A stretch of 30,609 bases of DNA, from the NCBI GenBank assembly GCA_001940645.1, contig MDVS01000045.1, forward strand, positions 1 to 30,609, given 5' to 3'. The DNA is from Candidatus Heimdallarchaeota archaeon LC_3 (GTDB lineage Archaea; Asgardarchaeota; Heimdallarchaeia; Hodarchaeales; LC-3). The position numbers and the translations under genes were made by a program. Each line of letters opens with the position of its first letter. Position 1 is the first letter of the stretch. Under the pieces are notes generated by a model. The model did no database searches and was not told where the DNA came from. It saw only the letters and a list, made by a program, of their open reading frames with translations. Below are positions 7,063 through 14,041 of the stretch, piece by piece.

Positions 7063-7380
7063 ATGACCTATGAAGGGGTGGTGGGTGATATATCGAATAA
7101 CGATACCTGGGAGAACCTAAAATTTCTGTTTGGCTTGCTAGTGTATAATCTGGAGCGGCCAGATGAGGGTGTGAGATATCAAGTTATTAACTATTATGTG
7201 ATAAATGCTTCAGTTCATGAAGATCCTTTCTACGAATTTCTTGATATATTTACTGACTTAAGTAATTTTATTGCTTGGAATCCAGAGCTGAGCCTAGCTG
7301 CTGTAGGTGCGATAGTCTTAAGTACGACTTTCCTCTTAATAAGGAGAAGAAAAAAACTAGGAAGGAGAAGAAAGAAATAA
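7063..7380 (+). CDS. Short protein with C-terminal transmembrane anchor
   Basis: The 105-residue product has a good ribosome-binding site (AGGTGA, 5 nt before ATG). Residues 1-75 are soluble and acidic to neutral, and a transmembrane helix (about 78-95) is followed by a very basic tail RRRKKLGRRRKK that would stay in the cytosol. With no signal peptide, the soluble part can only be outside if the single helix acts as a reverse anchor. It may otherwise be the re-started tail of a surface protein that lost its N-terminus, as with neighbours. No family recognised. Confidence 0.5.
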   Translation: MTYEGVVGDISNNDTWENLKFLFGLLVYNLERPDEGVRYQVINYYVINASVHEDPFYEFLDIFTDLSNFIAWNPELSLAAVGAIVLSTTFLLIRRRKKLGRRRKK

Positions 7381-7505
7381 GAAATAGTTTCCCATTGATT
7401 AAGATGCATCCAATCATTTAATCCATAGTTATATTTTTTTCAAAGATTCACCATCCTGGGAAGAAAAAATCTTTTAATAAACTAAATTAAATTAAATAGA
7501 TTGAT

Positions 7506-7649
7506 ATGAAAATAAGTGATATTAAGACATTATGGAGCTCTAAATGGATATGTATTCATATGAATAAAGATTCAAAGTCGATTAATTTAATATTGATAAC
7601 GGTGTGCATGTTAGAACAACGATTTTTTCAAAAAATTAAAATGAATTAA
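7506..7649 (+). CDS. Putative 47-residue protein containing the first copy of a duplicated element
   Basis: ATG at 7506 opens a 47-codon frame: MKISDIKTLWSSKW, IHMNKDSKSINLILITVCML, ending FQKIKMN. The central 68 bp (7553-7620) recur at 7724-7791, where the same frame reads IHTNKQSKSVNLVLISVCIL. Conservative replacements in the two peptides suggest that the ancestral sequence was coding. No clear ribosome-binding site is present. Unknown function. Confidence 0.3.
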   Translation: MKISDIKTLWSSKWICIHMNKDSKSINLILITVCMLEQRFFQKIKMN

Positions 7650-7723
7650 ATTGAAAAATGAATTAAATTTCGTTTTGAGTTTCTTTTAGGAAGAGATTTA
7701 GTAACTCAACGTAAAAACTTTAG

Positions 7724-7791
7724 TATTCATACAAACAAGCAGTCAAAATCAGTTAATTTAGTTTTGATTTCAGTTTGTATATTAGAAAACA
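7724..7791 (+). repeat. Second copy of the 68-bp coding-like element
   Basis: It matches 7553-7620 end to end without gaps at about two thirds of the positions. The frame continues to TAG at 7794-7796 and is open upstream to about 7660, with no start codon in that stretch. The rest of 7650-8066 is AT-rich, and I see no further gene in it. Confidence 0.6.
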
Positions 7792-8066
7792 CTTAGCGTT
7801 TAAGATTTAATTTGTACTCATTGGAATGAACATCCTGTATACTGTTTCGTAAACTTTTTTACTAATAATGTTATTTTCTTAAATTTTAAAGCGCACTTCA
7901 AGATCTGAATAATTTTGTTTAATTCACCTTATTATCCAATCACCACCATTATTGATGTATATTTGCTTAAAATCAAACAAAATTTTTCCATTCTTCTCTA
8001 ATAATGGATGAAATATTTTCAATACTCCCAAAGGATCATTTAAGTGTTGAAAAATAAATCTGCAAA

Positions 8067-8110
8067 AAACATAATATTTACAGTAAATAAACATAACATT
8101 TACAGTAAAT
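8067..8110. repeat. Two 22-bp tandem units, each with a 13-bp palindrome
   Basis: AAACATAAT and AAACATAAC each precede ATTTACAGTAAAT, at 8076-8088 and 8098-8110. The two units differ at one base. Palindrome centres are 22 bp apart, about two helical turns, as for cooperative dimeric regulators. They lie about 225 bp upstream of the YkgJ-family gene and directly upstream of a VOC remnant. Confidence 0.75.
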
Positions 8111-8122
8111 TACAAAATTTGA

Positions 8123-8279
8123 CTATTTATAGAGAATTTTGTCATTATTTTAAAAGTAAATGATGTTAATACTATTTATGACGAATTAAAGAAAAAAGAT
8201 GTAGTTTTTGTCTGCACCTACTGACAGGAAAAATTGGGTGATTATGACTGCTCATTTCCGTGATCCAGACGTAATTTGA
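8123..8279 (+). pseudogene. Frameshifted VOC (glyoxalase/bleomycin-resistance fold) fragment
   Basis: In one frame the sequence reads IENFVIILKVNDVNTIYDEL then KKKDVVFV. In the next frame it continues SAPTDRKNWVIMTAHFRDPD and VI, ending at TGA. This matches the second half of VOC-superfamily proteins: V-DV---Y-EL--K-V-FV, then an aromatic-rich strand and F-DPDGN. Here the usual GN after DPD is missing. The one-base frameshift near 8205-8212 and the lack of an N-terminal half and start codon show a broken gene. Confidence 0.7.
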
Positions 8280-8334
8280 TTGAAATAAACCAACCACTAT
8301 AAAACCAAAAATTTTCTATTTTGGAGAAATTATT

Positions 8335-8859
8335 ATGAAATCAAATGATACTTGCCAAAAATGTATAACTTATAATGGAGGGTGTTGTGTTGGCGTTAGA
8401 CTTTGTATCCATGGAGATGAACTCAACCCTTTTCGATTGAGGGAAAAAAATAACCAGTTACCTCAAGGACATGTAATAAAAAAATGGGATCAAAATAAGA
8501 ATTTATTCATGTATATATCCGGTAAAGATAAATGCTTATTCCTGAATAAAGAAAATAAATGCTCAATTTATTCAGAAAGACCACTTGTTTGTCGAACGTA
8601 TCCAGTACAGTGGAAAGAACAAGAAAAAAAGAGGTCGAATTTATTTATTGATCTATCTTGTCCTTTAGCACATGAAAAACCAATACAGGAAATGATTAAC
8701 TGGACAAAAGAACCAAAAAATGGTAAAGAAATGAAGAAAATGGGAGGCTTAGCATTTGATGGAATAAAGGGAAGATTTATTAGTATAGAATTCTTAAAAA
8801 AGAATTTTAAAGCTCTATCAGTACTTAAGGACACAAAAAATGACATCATAGAGCCATAA
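8335..8859 (+). CDS. YkgJ-family cysteine cluster protein
   Basis: The 174-residue product has the cysteine pattern of the YkgJ family (putative Fe-S or zinc binding). Cys7 and Cys10 form CQKC, and Cys17/Cys18 follow in GGCC. Later come C67 in DKCLFL, C76 in KCSIY, and C86 in RPLVCRTYP, then a Cys in DLSCPL. The family's actual reaction is not established; members often sit near redox or oxygenase genes. ATG is preceded by GGAG with 10-nt spacing, and a TATA-like CTATAAAA lies near 8297. The N-terminal half holds the cluster and the C-terminal 60 residues are lysine-rich. It is intact, unlike the surrounding remnants. Confidence 0.85.
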   Translation: MKSNDTCQKCITYNGGCCVGVRLCIHGDELNPFRLREKNNQLPQGHVIKKWDQNKNLFMYISGKDKCLFLNKENKCSIYSERPLVCRTYPVQWKEQEKKRSNLFIDLSCPLAHEKPIQEMINWTKEPKNGKEMKKMGGLAFDGIKGRFISIEFLKKNFKALSVLKDTKNDIIEP

Positions 8860-9111
8860 ATTAAAACTGTTAGTTGATTTACTCGCCTTTACGTAAATAA
8901 CTTGGTCATGTCCGAAATTTATTGCTGGATTAAAGATATAATTACTTGTATCTAGAATAATTTGATTAGGTTCAAAAATTTTTGTTGGTTTAAACGAATA
9001 TTTACTTGTATCAATCATAAAATGACCTTCTTTCAACTCAGGGATATATGTGGTAGTTTTACATAGGTTCTGGAGAGAGTTTATGGTGGTGATTACTGTG
9101 ATCACTGTCAC
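8818..9111 (-). CDS. Hypothetical protein with two 20-residue repeats, possibly a fragment
   Basis: The frame of 97 codons starts at a GTG (9111). Its middle contains two adjacent 20-residue repeats: MIDTSKYSFKPTKIFEPNQI and ILDTSNYIFNPAINFGHDQV, sharing DTS-Y-F-P---F---Q. Such repeats look like beta-strand units of a surface or structural protein. The end overlaps the YkgJ gene by 42 bp in the convergent sense, and the start region overlaps an inverted repeat, so the true coding part may be only about 8850-9050. No family recognised. Confidence 0.35.
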   Translation of the reverse strand: MTVITVITTINSLQNLCKTTTYIPELKEGHFMIDTSKYSFKPTKIFEPNQIILDTSNYIFNPAINFGHDQVIYVKASKSTNSFNLWLYDVIFCVLKY

Positions 9112-9115
9112 AGTA
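9094..9115. promoter_or_regulatory. Inverted repeat TACTGTGA-N6-TCACAGTA
   Basis: Perfect 8-bp arms are separated by TCACTG, with the internal palindrome GTGATCAC overlapping. It resembles a dimeric regulator site, or a hairpin upstream of the small frame at 9132. Confidence 0.45.
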
Positions 9116-9131
9116 GAAGTTAAAAATAGGA

Positions 9132-9233
9132 ATGAAAAAAATTATGTCTAAAAATTTCAGAGAGTTTTATTCTAGTACATTAAAAGAAATTCAAGAATAT
9201 GTAAAGGGTTTTGAAACTAAAACTCAAATTTAA
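9132..9233 (+). CDS. Possible 33-residue small protein
   Basis: ATG at 9132, or more likely the second ATG at 9144, is preceded by an AGGA motif. The frame reads MKKIMSKNFREFYSSTLKEI and then QEYVKGFETKTQI before TAA. It is amphipathic and helical. It could be the preserved N-terminus of a lost gene. The rest of 9234-9450 shows no gene. Confidence 0.25.
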   Translation: MKKIMSKNFREFYSSTLKEIQEYVKGFETKTQI

Positions 9234-9450
9234 TTGAACTATTTCCAATAAATTTTATTTTCTATTTACAAAGTTCTTGTTACTCTTTATTAAAATTTTC
9301 CCATTAAAACTAAAGAAGATAAATATCACTTGTTGATCTAAATACCCCCTTACTTTATCCCAGTGATAATTTTTATTATTAAATGTTGATAATTAGCATA
9401 AAATGTTGCATATTTCCCAATTATACCAAGTTTTTACTTTTAATCAATTC

Positions 9451-10269
9451 TCATCTTAGGTGCCATTTTAATTCTTCAATTTCATTTTTTTCATCCTCTA
9501 TAAACTTCTCAGATGATAAAAGAAATTTTTCTGGTTTCAAAAGTCTTAAAATTTCGAATAACTCTTCTTTTACTTTTATTAATTTAGAATCCTCCTCAAA
9601 CAATGTTTTACAAGCCCTAAATCTTCTTGTTTTCATGATTTCAAACAAGGGGCCTTTATTTGAAGCAATACAGAATAATTTTCCTTCCTCCTCATTTTCT
9701 TCATAAAAATCGTTATTAAATGCTATATATATCAGAAATCCTTGTATTTTTAACAAATATCTCTCATTTGTCTTTAACCTTAACAAACAATTCTCATCCC
9801 ATAATCCATATTTTCCTTTTTCGTAATAATCACATCCTACTGTGTCCCTATTGAAAATCCATACAGGAATAAACCCATTCTTACAGTAAATACTATTTCT
9901 TCTCTCAATTTCTACAATACTTATTGGTGAATGCTGGACTTCAATAGCATATTTGTCTGTTTCAGATATCCACCAGATCAAATCAGGCTGTACTCCATCT
10001 ATTTCTCTATATTCAACATGATGACTTGGGATTGATAGTCCCTCTTGAAATACTCTTTTCATTGCTGTATGTACATTTGTCTCTCTTTCTGAATATCTAT
10101 TGCATTCTGCGTCTGCTACTTTATGAGCAAAATGAGCTACCTTCTCCGGTCCTGCTTTTAATATAAGTTCTGGATTTTTGCACTTACCACTTGGACAACA
10201 AAATTTCATGGATTTGTCGGTGGTTTTCTGAGCTTGTATCCTTTCGCCTGAAGTAAGTGCATACAACAT
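9451..10269 (-). CDS. CoiA-like nuclease family protein
   Basis: The 272-residue product has the layout of CoiA-like proteins. An N-terminal Cys/His-rich module (CCPSGKC, then GPEKVAHFAHK) comes first, followed by the H67 of TNVHTAMK. The PD-(D/E)XK-type core follows: D96 in VQPDLIWWI and E110-V-Q112 in YAIEVQHSP. Then come the helix SIVEIERRNSIYCKNGFIPV and WIF. In this family the residues are expected to bind metal for DNA cleavage; bacterial CoiA acts in competence, and its role in archaea is unknown. It lies 32 nt downstream of another nuclease-like gene, and both probably share a transcript. The C-terminal 100 residues are helical and not recognised. Confidence 0.8.
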   Translation of the reverse strand: MLYALTSGERIQAQKTTDKSMKFCCPSGKCKNPELILKAGPEKVAHFAHKVADAECNRYSERETNVHTAMKRVFQEGLSIPSHHVEYREIDGVQPDLIWWISETDKYAIEVQHSPISIVEIERRNSIYCKNGFIPVWIFNRDTVGCDYYEKGKYGLWDENCLLRLKTNERYLLKIQGFLIYIAFNNDFYEENEEEGKLFCIASNKGPLFEIMKTRRFRACKTLFEEDSKLIKVKEELFEILRLLKPEKFLLSSEKFIEDEKNEIEELKWHLR

Positions 10270-10301
10270 TTTACCAATCTCAATATATCATTGCGTCAGA
10301 C

Positions 10302-10805
10302 TTATTTTAATATATCGTAATATTTCAGCATCCTAATGATTTGTAACACCATTGAATCATAGGATCCTTTAACATCAATAATTTCTACCAATTCTTTGAT
10401 GATATCTTCAAAAAATAACATTTCTATATTTTTTTCTTTGAAAATTTTTGTTAATTCCTCTCGCTTTTGTGGTGATTTTCCTAAAAATGTTTTTGTTGTC
10501 ACAAATATTTTCTCATATTCACTTTTTCCTATCATTTCTTCAATTTTTTTCATCCTTTCAGGTCGTGTCATCTGATTTATAATATTATTCAGTTTATCCT
10601 GATTAGTCGCAGATAAACTAGCTTTAGATCGCCATTTTATTTCATAATCAAAATATTTACCATCATTATCAACTGCTAATATGTCGATATCACTATAATT
10701 GCTACCTCCCTTTTCCCCAATAACTTTAAATTTAATATTTGTTCTTGTAAATTGATTTCTTTTTAATTGTAACCATTTTTCAACTATTTCTTCATTAACA
10801 TCCAT
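10302..10805 (-). CDS. PD-(D/E)XK nuclease-like protein
   Basis: The product, about 167 residues from ATG 10805, has a restriction-endonuclease-like core: SDIDILAV (D39, D41) followed by YEIKWR (E55, K57), matching D-x(n)-ExK. A helix with LNNIINQM and a C-terminal alpha/beta segment follow. The start is fixed by AGGTGA 5 nt upstream of that ATG; the GTG 9 nt earlier lies within the ribosome-binding site. It is the first gene of a two-gene unit with the CoiA-like gene. Members of this superfamily act in restriction, repair or Holliday-junction processing; here the exact role is unknown. The two-nuclease unit could be a defence module, which is inference. Confidence 0.7.
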   Translation of the reverse strand: MDVNEEIVEKWLQLKRNQFTRTNIKFKVIGEKGGSNYSDIDILAVDNDGKYFDYEIKWRSKASLSATNQDKLNNIINQMTRPERMKKIEEMIGKSEYEKIFVTTKTFLGKSPQKREELTKIFKEKNIEMLFFEDIIKELVEIIDVKGSYDSMVLQIIRMLKYYDILK

Positions 10806-11169
10806 GTTTTTCACCTATTTTCCTGTTGTATTATTTCGGTGGTTATCAAGAAAACTAATCAATGATATCGAAGTCTTCGATGTTGAATTTCGCCTTAATA
10901 AATACGATCGACCTTCTAAATATTTCTATAGCGCATTAATTCATCCATCTCACAGGAGAGGCTTTAAAAAATTCAATAGAAGAATGTACGCAAAGGAGCA
11001 TTGTCCTAAATCCTTACAACCTTATTTTATCAAGATCAAGAAAGTTTTAAACAGAAAATATCAATATGTGTATAACCAACACCTTCATCTTGAATATGTC
11101 GATAAATGTAATATGGTTGGTATTACTCCCGATAATGCTAAGTATTCTATTGCTAAATTTATCTCATAA
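10804..11169 (+). CDS. Unrecognised basic protein, possibly a gene fragment
   Basis: The frame starts at an ATG that overlaps the start of the divergent nuclease gene by two bases, so this start is doubtful. The likely coding part begins near 10860 (VFDVEFRLNKYDRPSKYFYS). It is basic and rich in aromatic residues, for example HPSHRRGFKKFNRRMY and KKVLNRKYQYVYNQHLHLEY, and ends PDNAKYSIAKFIS. Base composition is slightly richer in GC than its surroundings. It may be the tail of a nucleic-acid-binding or transposase-like protein, but no catalytic motif is visible and I cannot assign it. Confidence 0.4.
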   Translation: MFFTYFPVVLFRWLSRKLINDIEVFDVEFRLNKYDRPSKYFYSALIHPSHRRGFKKFNRRMYAKEHCPKSLQPYFIKIKKVLNRKYQYVYNQHLHLEYVDKCNMVGITPDNAKYSIAKFIS

Positions 11170-11327
11170 TTTTATTTTTGTTACACTTTTTTATTAAAAT
11201 GAAATTCAAAAAGGAAAATATTTGAAATTTTGAGGCCAATAGTCAATTAGACTACTTATTTACTATCTGTTGTCAAGATTTGGAACGATTCGTAATTAAA
11301 TTTATTAGAGTATAATTTTTATTTTTT

Positions 11328-13439
11328 TTAGGTGAGAAAGATTTCTAATACTTCTTTCCTTAATAATTCTAGCTTGGAAACGTTCCACAATCTAATATCG
11401 GGAAAATCAGTGGAGAATTTAAAGAATATTTTATCTATTTTTCTTCTATCGTAAAAAACTAATCTTTCTACTTCTTTGGGGTAGATGAAAGCGAATATTA
11501 CAAAATTTTGTCCTTTAAGTCTTTTATCTGCCTTCTCGTCTTTTAAAAATGTAGTATAACACAATACTAGCGAATTAGTATCTTGGATTGGAAGAGGGCC
11601 ATATAATCCATTAAAAAGAGATTGTCCCTGACCTATTGAAATCGAAAGTATTACACCTAAGCTTGATATGGTAACCTGAGATAAATTTCTAGCATTAACT
11701 GAATACAATAATTTAGGTCCTTCTGAAGCAAAGTAATACATCAACAAACTCGTTGAATCGAGTTTAATATCTTCTGGTATCCGTTTTGTGATTCTAATAA
11801 TTAACGAAAGCATTAATGAAGGATCTCTTGTTACATTATCTTCAGATACCCATTGAAGATAAGGAATTTGTTGTTTTATTCGGTCACGAAGATTCTGGAT
11901 ATCGAATAACTCTTCCAGAAGATGGACATCTCTTGCTGCTTCTTCGGCTTTTTGTAATTCGTCAAATGCTAATCCAAAGTTTAACTCTGTTGCATGGATA
12001 GTTGCAGATAATAACAACCCTCTTACAATTAAGGGAACAACATCTCCCTCAGTTGCTAAACTGATAGCTTTGAACAAATAATTTTTAGCAGATTCAAAAT
12101 TTGGTTTTTCTCCTGATAAATATATCTCTGCTAAATACATTGCACTTTCCAAGGTACGAAGGTGATTTCCTTGCTCATGAGCTTTTTGATAAGCTTTTTC
12201 AAAACTTTCTATTGTTTTATTATCTTTCAATCCAGTAGATAATCTATAAAATATTCCTTCGCTTAAATATATTAGTGGAAGCATGCTATCTTGACCAAGT
12301 GAAGAAGCTATTGTTTTTGCTCTATTAATCAATTCTTCACTAGTTTCGAAATTCTTTAACACTGCTAAAGTTCTTGCATAAAATGCTAATAATTCAGGAA
12401 TATCTTTTTGATGTTTTAATGATTCCATTAATTGTAGTGAGGATTCGAAATGTTTAGCTGCTTGAGGATATTTTCGAGATTGGAGAGAAATTTTGCCTAG
12501 ATTCATTAAAGCTATCGCTTGAGTTTGTTTTAAGGATGGTTCTTGCCTTACTATCTTCAATATTTCTCGAAATAGTTCTTCTGATTCAGTTAAAGCTCCT
12601 CTAATAGATTGTAACTCTGCTAAATTAGTCAATATTGTTGTTTTTGTTTTGAAATCAAATGTGTCATCAGAAGCGACTAACGCTTTCCTGAATGTTCTTT
12701 CAGCTTTTTGATAATATCCTGCTTTGATGAAAGTTAATCCCATATTATTCAGAAGTATTGGTTGAATTTTTTGATTGAAAAAAGAAAATGAAAAAATAAC
12801 TGCTTCATTAATATATTTAATACTTTGTTCTAATTGACCTAATGATCTTGCTAATGTACATTGATGATTGAGAGCTTGAATTATTCGTACAGTATGATAT
12901 TCACGGAATTTTTCTAAGCTTGATTTACCAAATTCATTAGCTATGTGAAGATTTCCTATAATCCAGTACCCAAAAGAAATTAAATATTCTGTAAATGCCA
13001 TCCTTTCAGTCTTAAAATAATTATTTGTCGATGTATTGTCAGTATCACTTTCAAGCAGGTCAAGAACGTCACTAGCTGCTTTCAATCCCTTATCAAGCTC
13101 GTTATTCATAATCAAGTAATATGACCAAGCTTGATTTATAGCAATAAAAGCGATTTCGCCTATTTCTTCCTTTTTTTCACGATTGCCTTCCAAATTATCT
13201 AATATCTCTTTAGCTATTTCGAAATTATCAAGTAACATATGTATTAATGCTTTTTCTGATCTAAAAGTGCTTGTAATCTCAATAATTTCTTTTTGAGATA
13301 AATCCTTCTTACTATAATGATTGATTAATTGATCTAAGAGTAAAATACTTTCAGAATGATCTCCTCTGGTATAAAAAAATCTCACTTTCTCAAGATGAGT
13401 TTCAATTGTTTCGTAATCGAATTTATAAAGGATTTCCAT
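11328..13439 (-). CDS. TPR-repeat protein with C-terminal longin/roadblock-like domain
   Basis: The product has about 703 residues from ATG 13439; a TTG 12 nt upstream is an alternative. From about residue 10 to 500 it is an array of helical hairpins of TPR type, with clear units such as NNMGLTFIKAGYYQKAERTF, NLAELQSIRGALTESEELF and NLGKISLQSRKYPQAAKHF. TPR arrays are protein-binding scaffolds. The last 170 residues form an alpha/beta domain (SLLMYYFASEGPKLLYSVNA, GQGQSLFNGLYGPLPI, RLKGQNFVIFAFIYP). Its order of elements resembles longin/roadblock-type domains that Asgard archaea use with small GTPases. No membrane segment is present. A regulatory scaffold in the cytosol is the likely role; partners are unknown. 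Confidence 0.75.
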   Translation of the reverse strand: MEILYKFDYETIETHLEKVRFFYTRGDHSESILLLDQLINHYSKKDLSQKEIIEITSTFRSEKALIHMLLDNFEIAKEILDNLEGNREKKEEIGEIAFIAINQAWSYYLIMNNELDKGLKAASDVLDLLESDTDNTSTNNYFKTERMAFTEYLISFGYWIIGNLHIANEFGKSSLEKFREYHTVRIIQALNHQCTLARSLGQLEQSIKYINEAVIFSFSFFNQKIQPILLNNMGLTFIKAGYYQKAERTFRKALVASDDTFDFKTKTTILTNLAELQSIRGALTESEELFREILKIVRQEPSLKQTQAIALMNLGKISLQSRKYPQAAKHFESSLQLMESLKHQKDIPELLAFYARTLAVLKNFETSEELINRAKTIASSLGQDSMLPLIYLSEGIFYRLSTGLKDNKTIESFEKAYQKAHEQGNHLRTLESAMYLAEIYLSGEKPNFESAKNYLFKAISLATEGDVVPLIVRGLLLSATIHATELNFGLAFDELQKAEEAARDVHLLEELFDIQNLRDRIKQQIPYLQWVSEDNVTRDPSLMLSLIIRITKRIPEDIKLDSTSLLMYYFASEGPKLLYSVNARNLSQVTISSLGVILSISIGQGQSLFNGLYGPLPIQDTNSLVLCYTTFLKDEKADKRLKGQNFVIFAFIYPKEVERLVFYDRRKIDKIFFKFSTDFPDIRLWNVSKLELLRKEVLEIFLT

Positions 13440-13586
13440 AGAAAATTCCAATTTTATAAGTAAAATCTCTACTCATAAAAAAAAATATTTTAATATTAAT
13501 ATTACTTTGGAAAATAAGTAAAATTTAATTATAATAAATTTCAACATTATATTGTGAAAAGTAATAAAAAAATGTAATAAGAGGAT

Positions 13587-13991
13587 TCAATCAGCTATAC
13601 AATGATCATAGCCTAATACTGATGAAATTTTCCCTCTGAATCTTGCAATAAAAAAATAATAAGGCTCTAATAATAAGTATAATTTTGATTTCAATAAAAT
13701 TTTTGCGATTATATTTAGATTATTATTTAAATAAAGTAAAGAAACTAAAATTGCCTGTATACCTTTAAATATTTCATTATCGCTTGTGATTGTATACATA
13801 GATAATGAAGTTAATTCTTCTGAAATATTAATATATTTTTTTACCTTATTATCTTGATAAGCCACGAATTTTAGCTTTTTATTTTTATCTAATTTTGAAA
13901 AATAGTTTTTCAGCTTATTACATATACCACAATTGCCATCAAAGATAATTAAAGCTTTTTTATTCAATCGATAAACATTATAATTAACCAA
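13587..13991 (-). CDS. DCC-family thiol-disulfide oxidoreductase (DUF393)
   Basis: The 134-residue product carries the defining motif IIFDGNCGICNKL near residue 15-28: D-G-x-C-x-x-C. The rest of the domain, with a variable middle and the C-terminal Y-FIARFRGKISSVLGYDHC segment, also matches the DCC family in length (about 120-140). The family is predicted to have a thioredoxin-like fold and redox activity. The TTG start (13991) is the first codon available after the upstream stop and has no strong ribosome-binding site. It is separated from the phosphohexomutase-like gene by about 50 nt on the same strand. Confidence 0.85.
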   Translation of the reverse strand: MVNYNVYRLNKKALIIFDGNCGICNKLKNYFSKLDKNKKLKFVAYQDNKVKKYINISEELTSLSMYTITSDNEIFKGIQAILVSLLYLNNNLNIIAKILLKSKLYLLLEPYYFFIARFRGKISSVLGYDHCIAD

Positions 13992-14041
13992 AGTAGTATT
14001 AATTGCGAAATTCTGCTTTTTAAGAGTGTCTTTGTTAGCAA

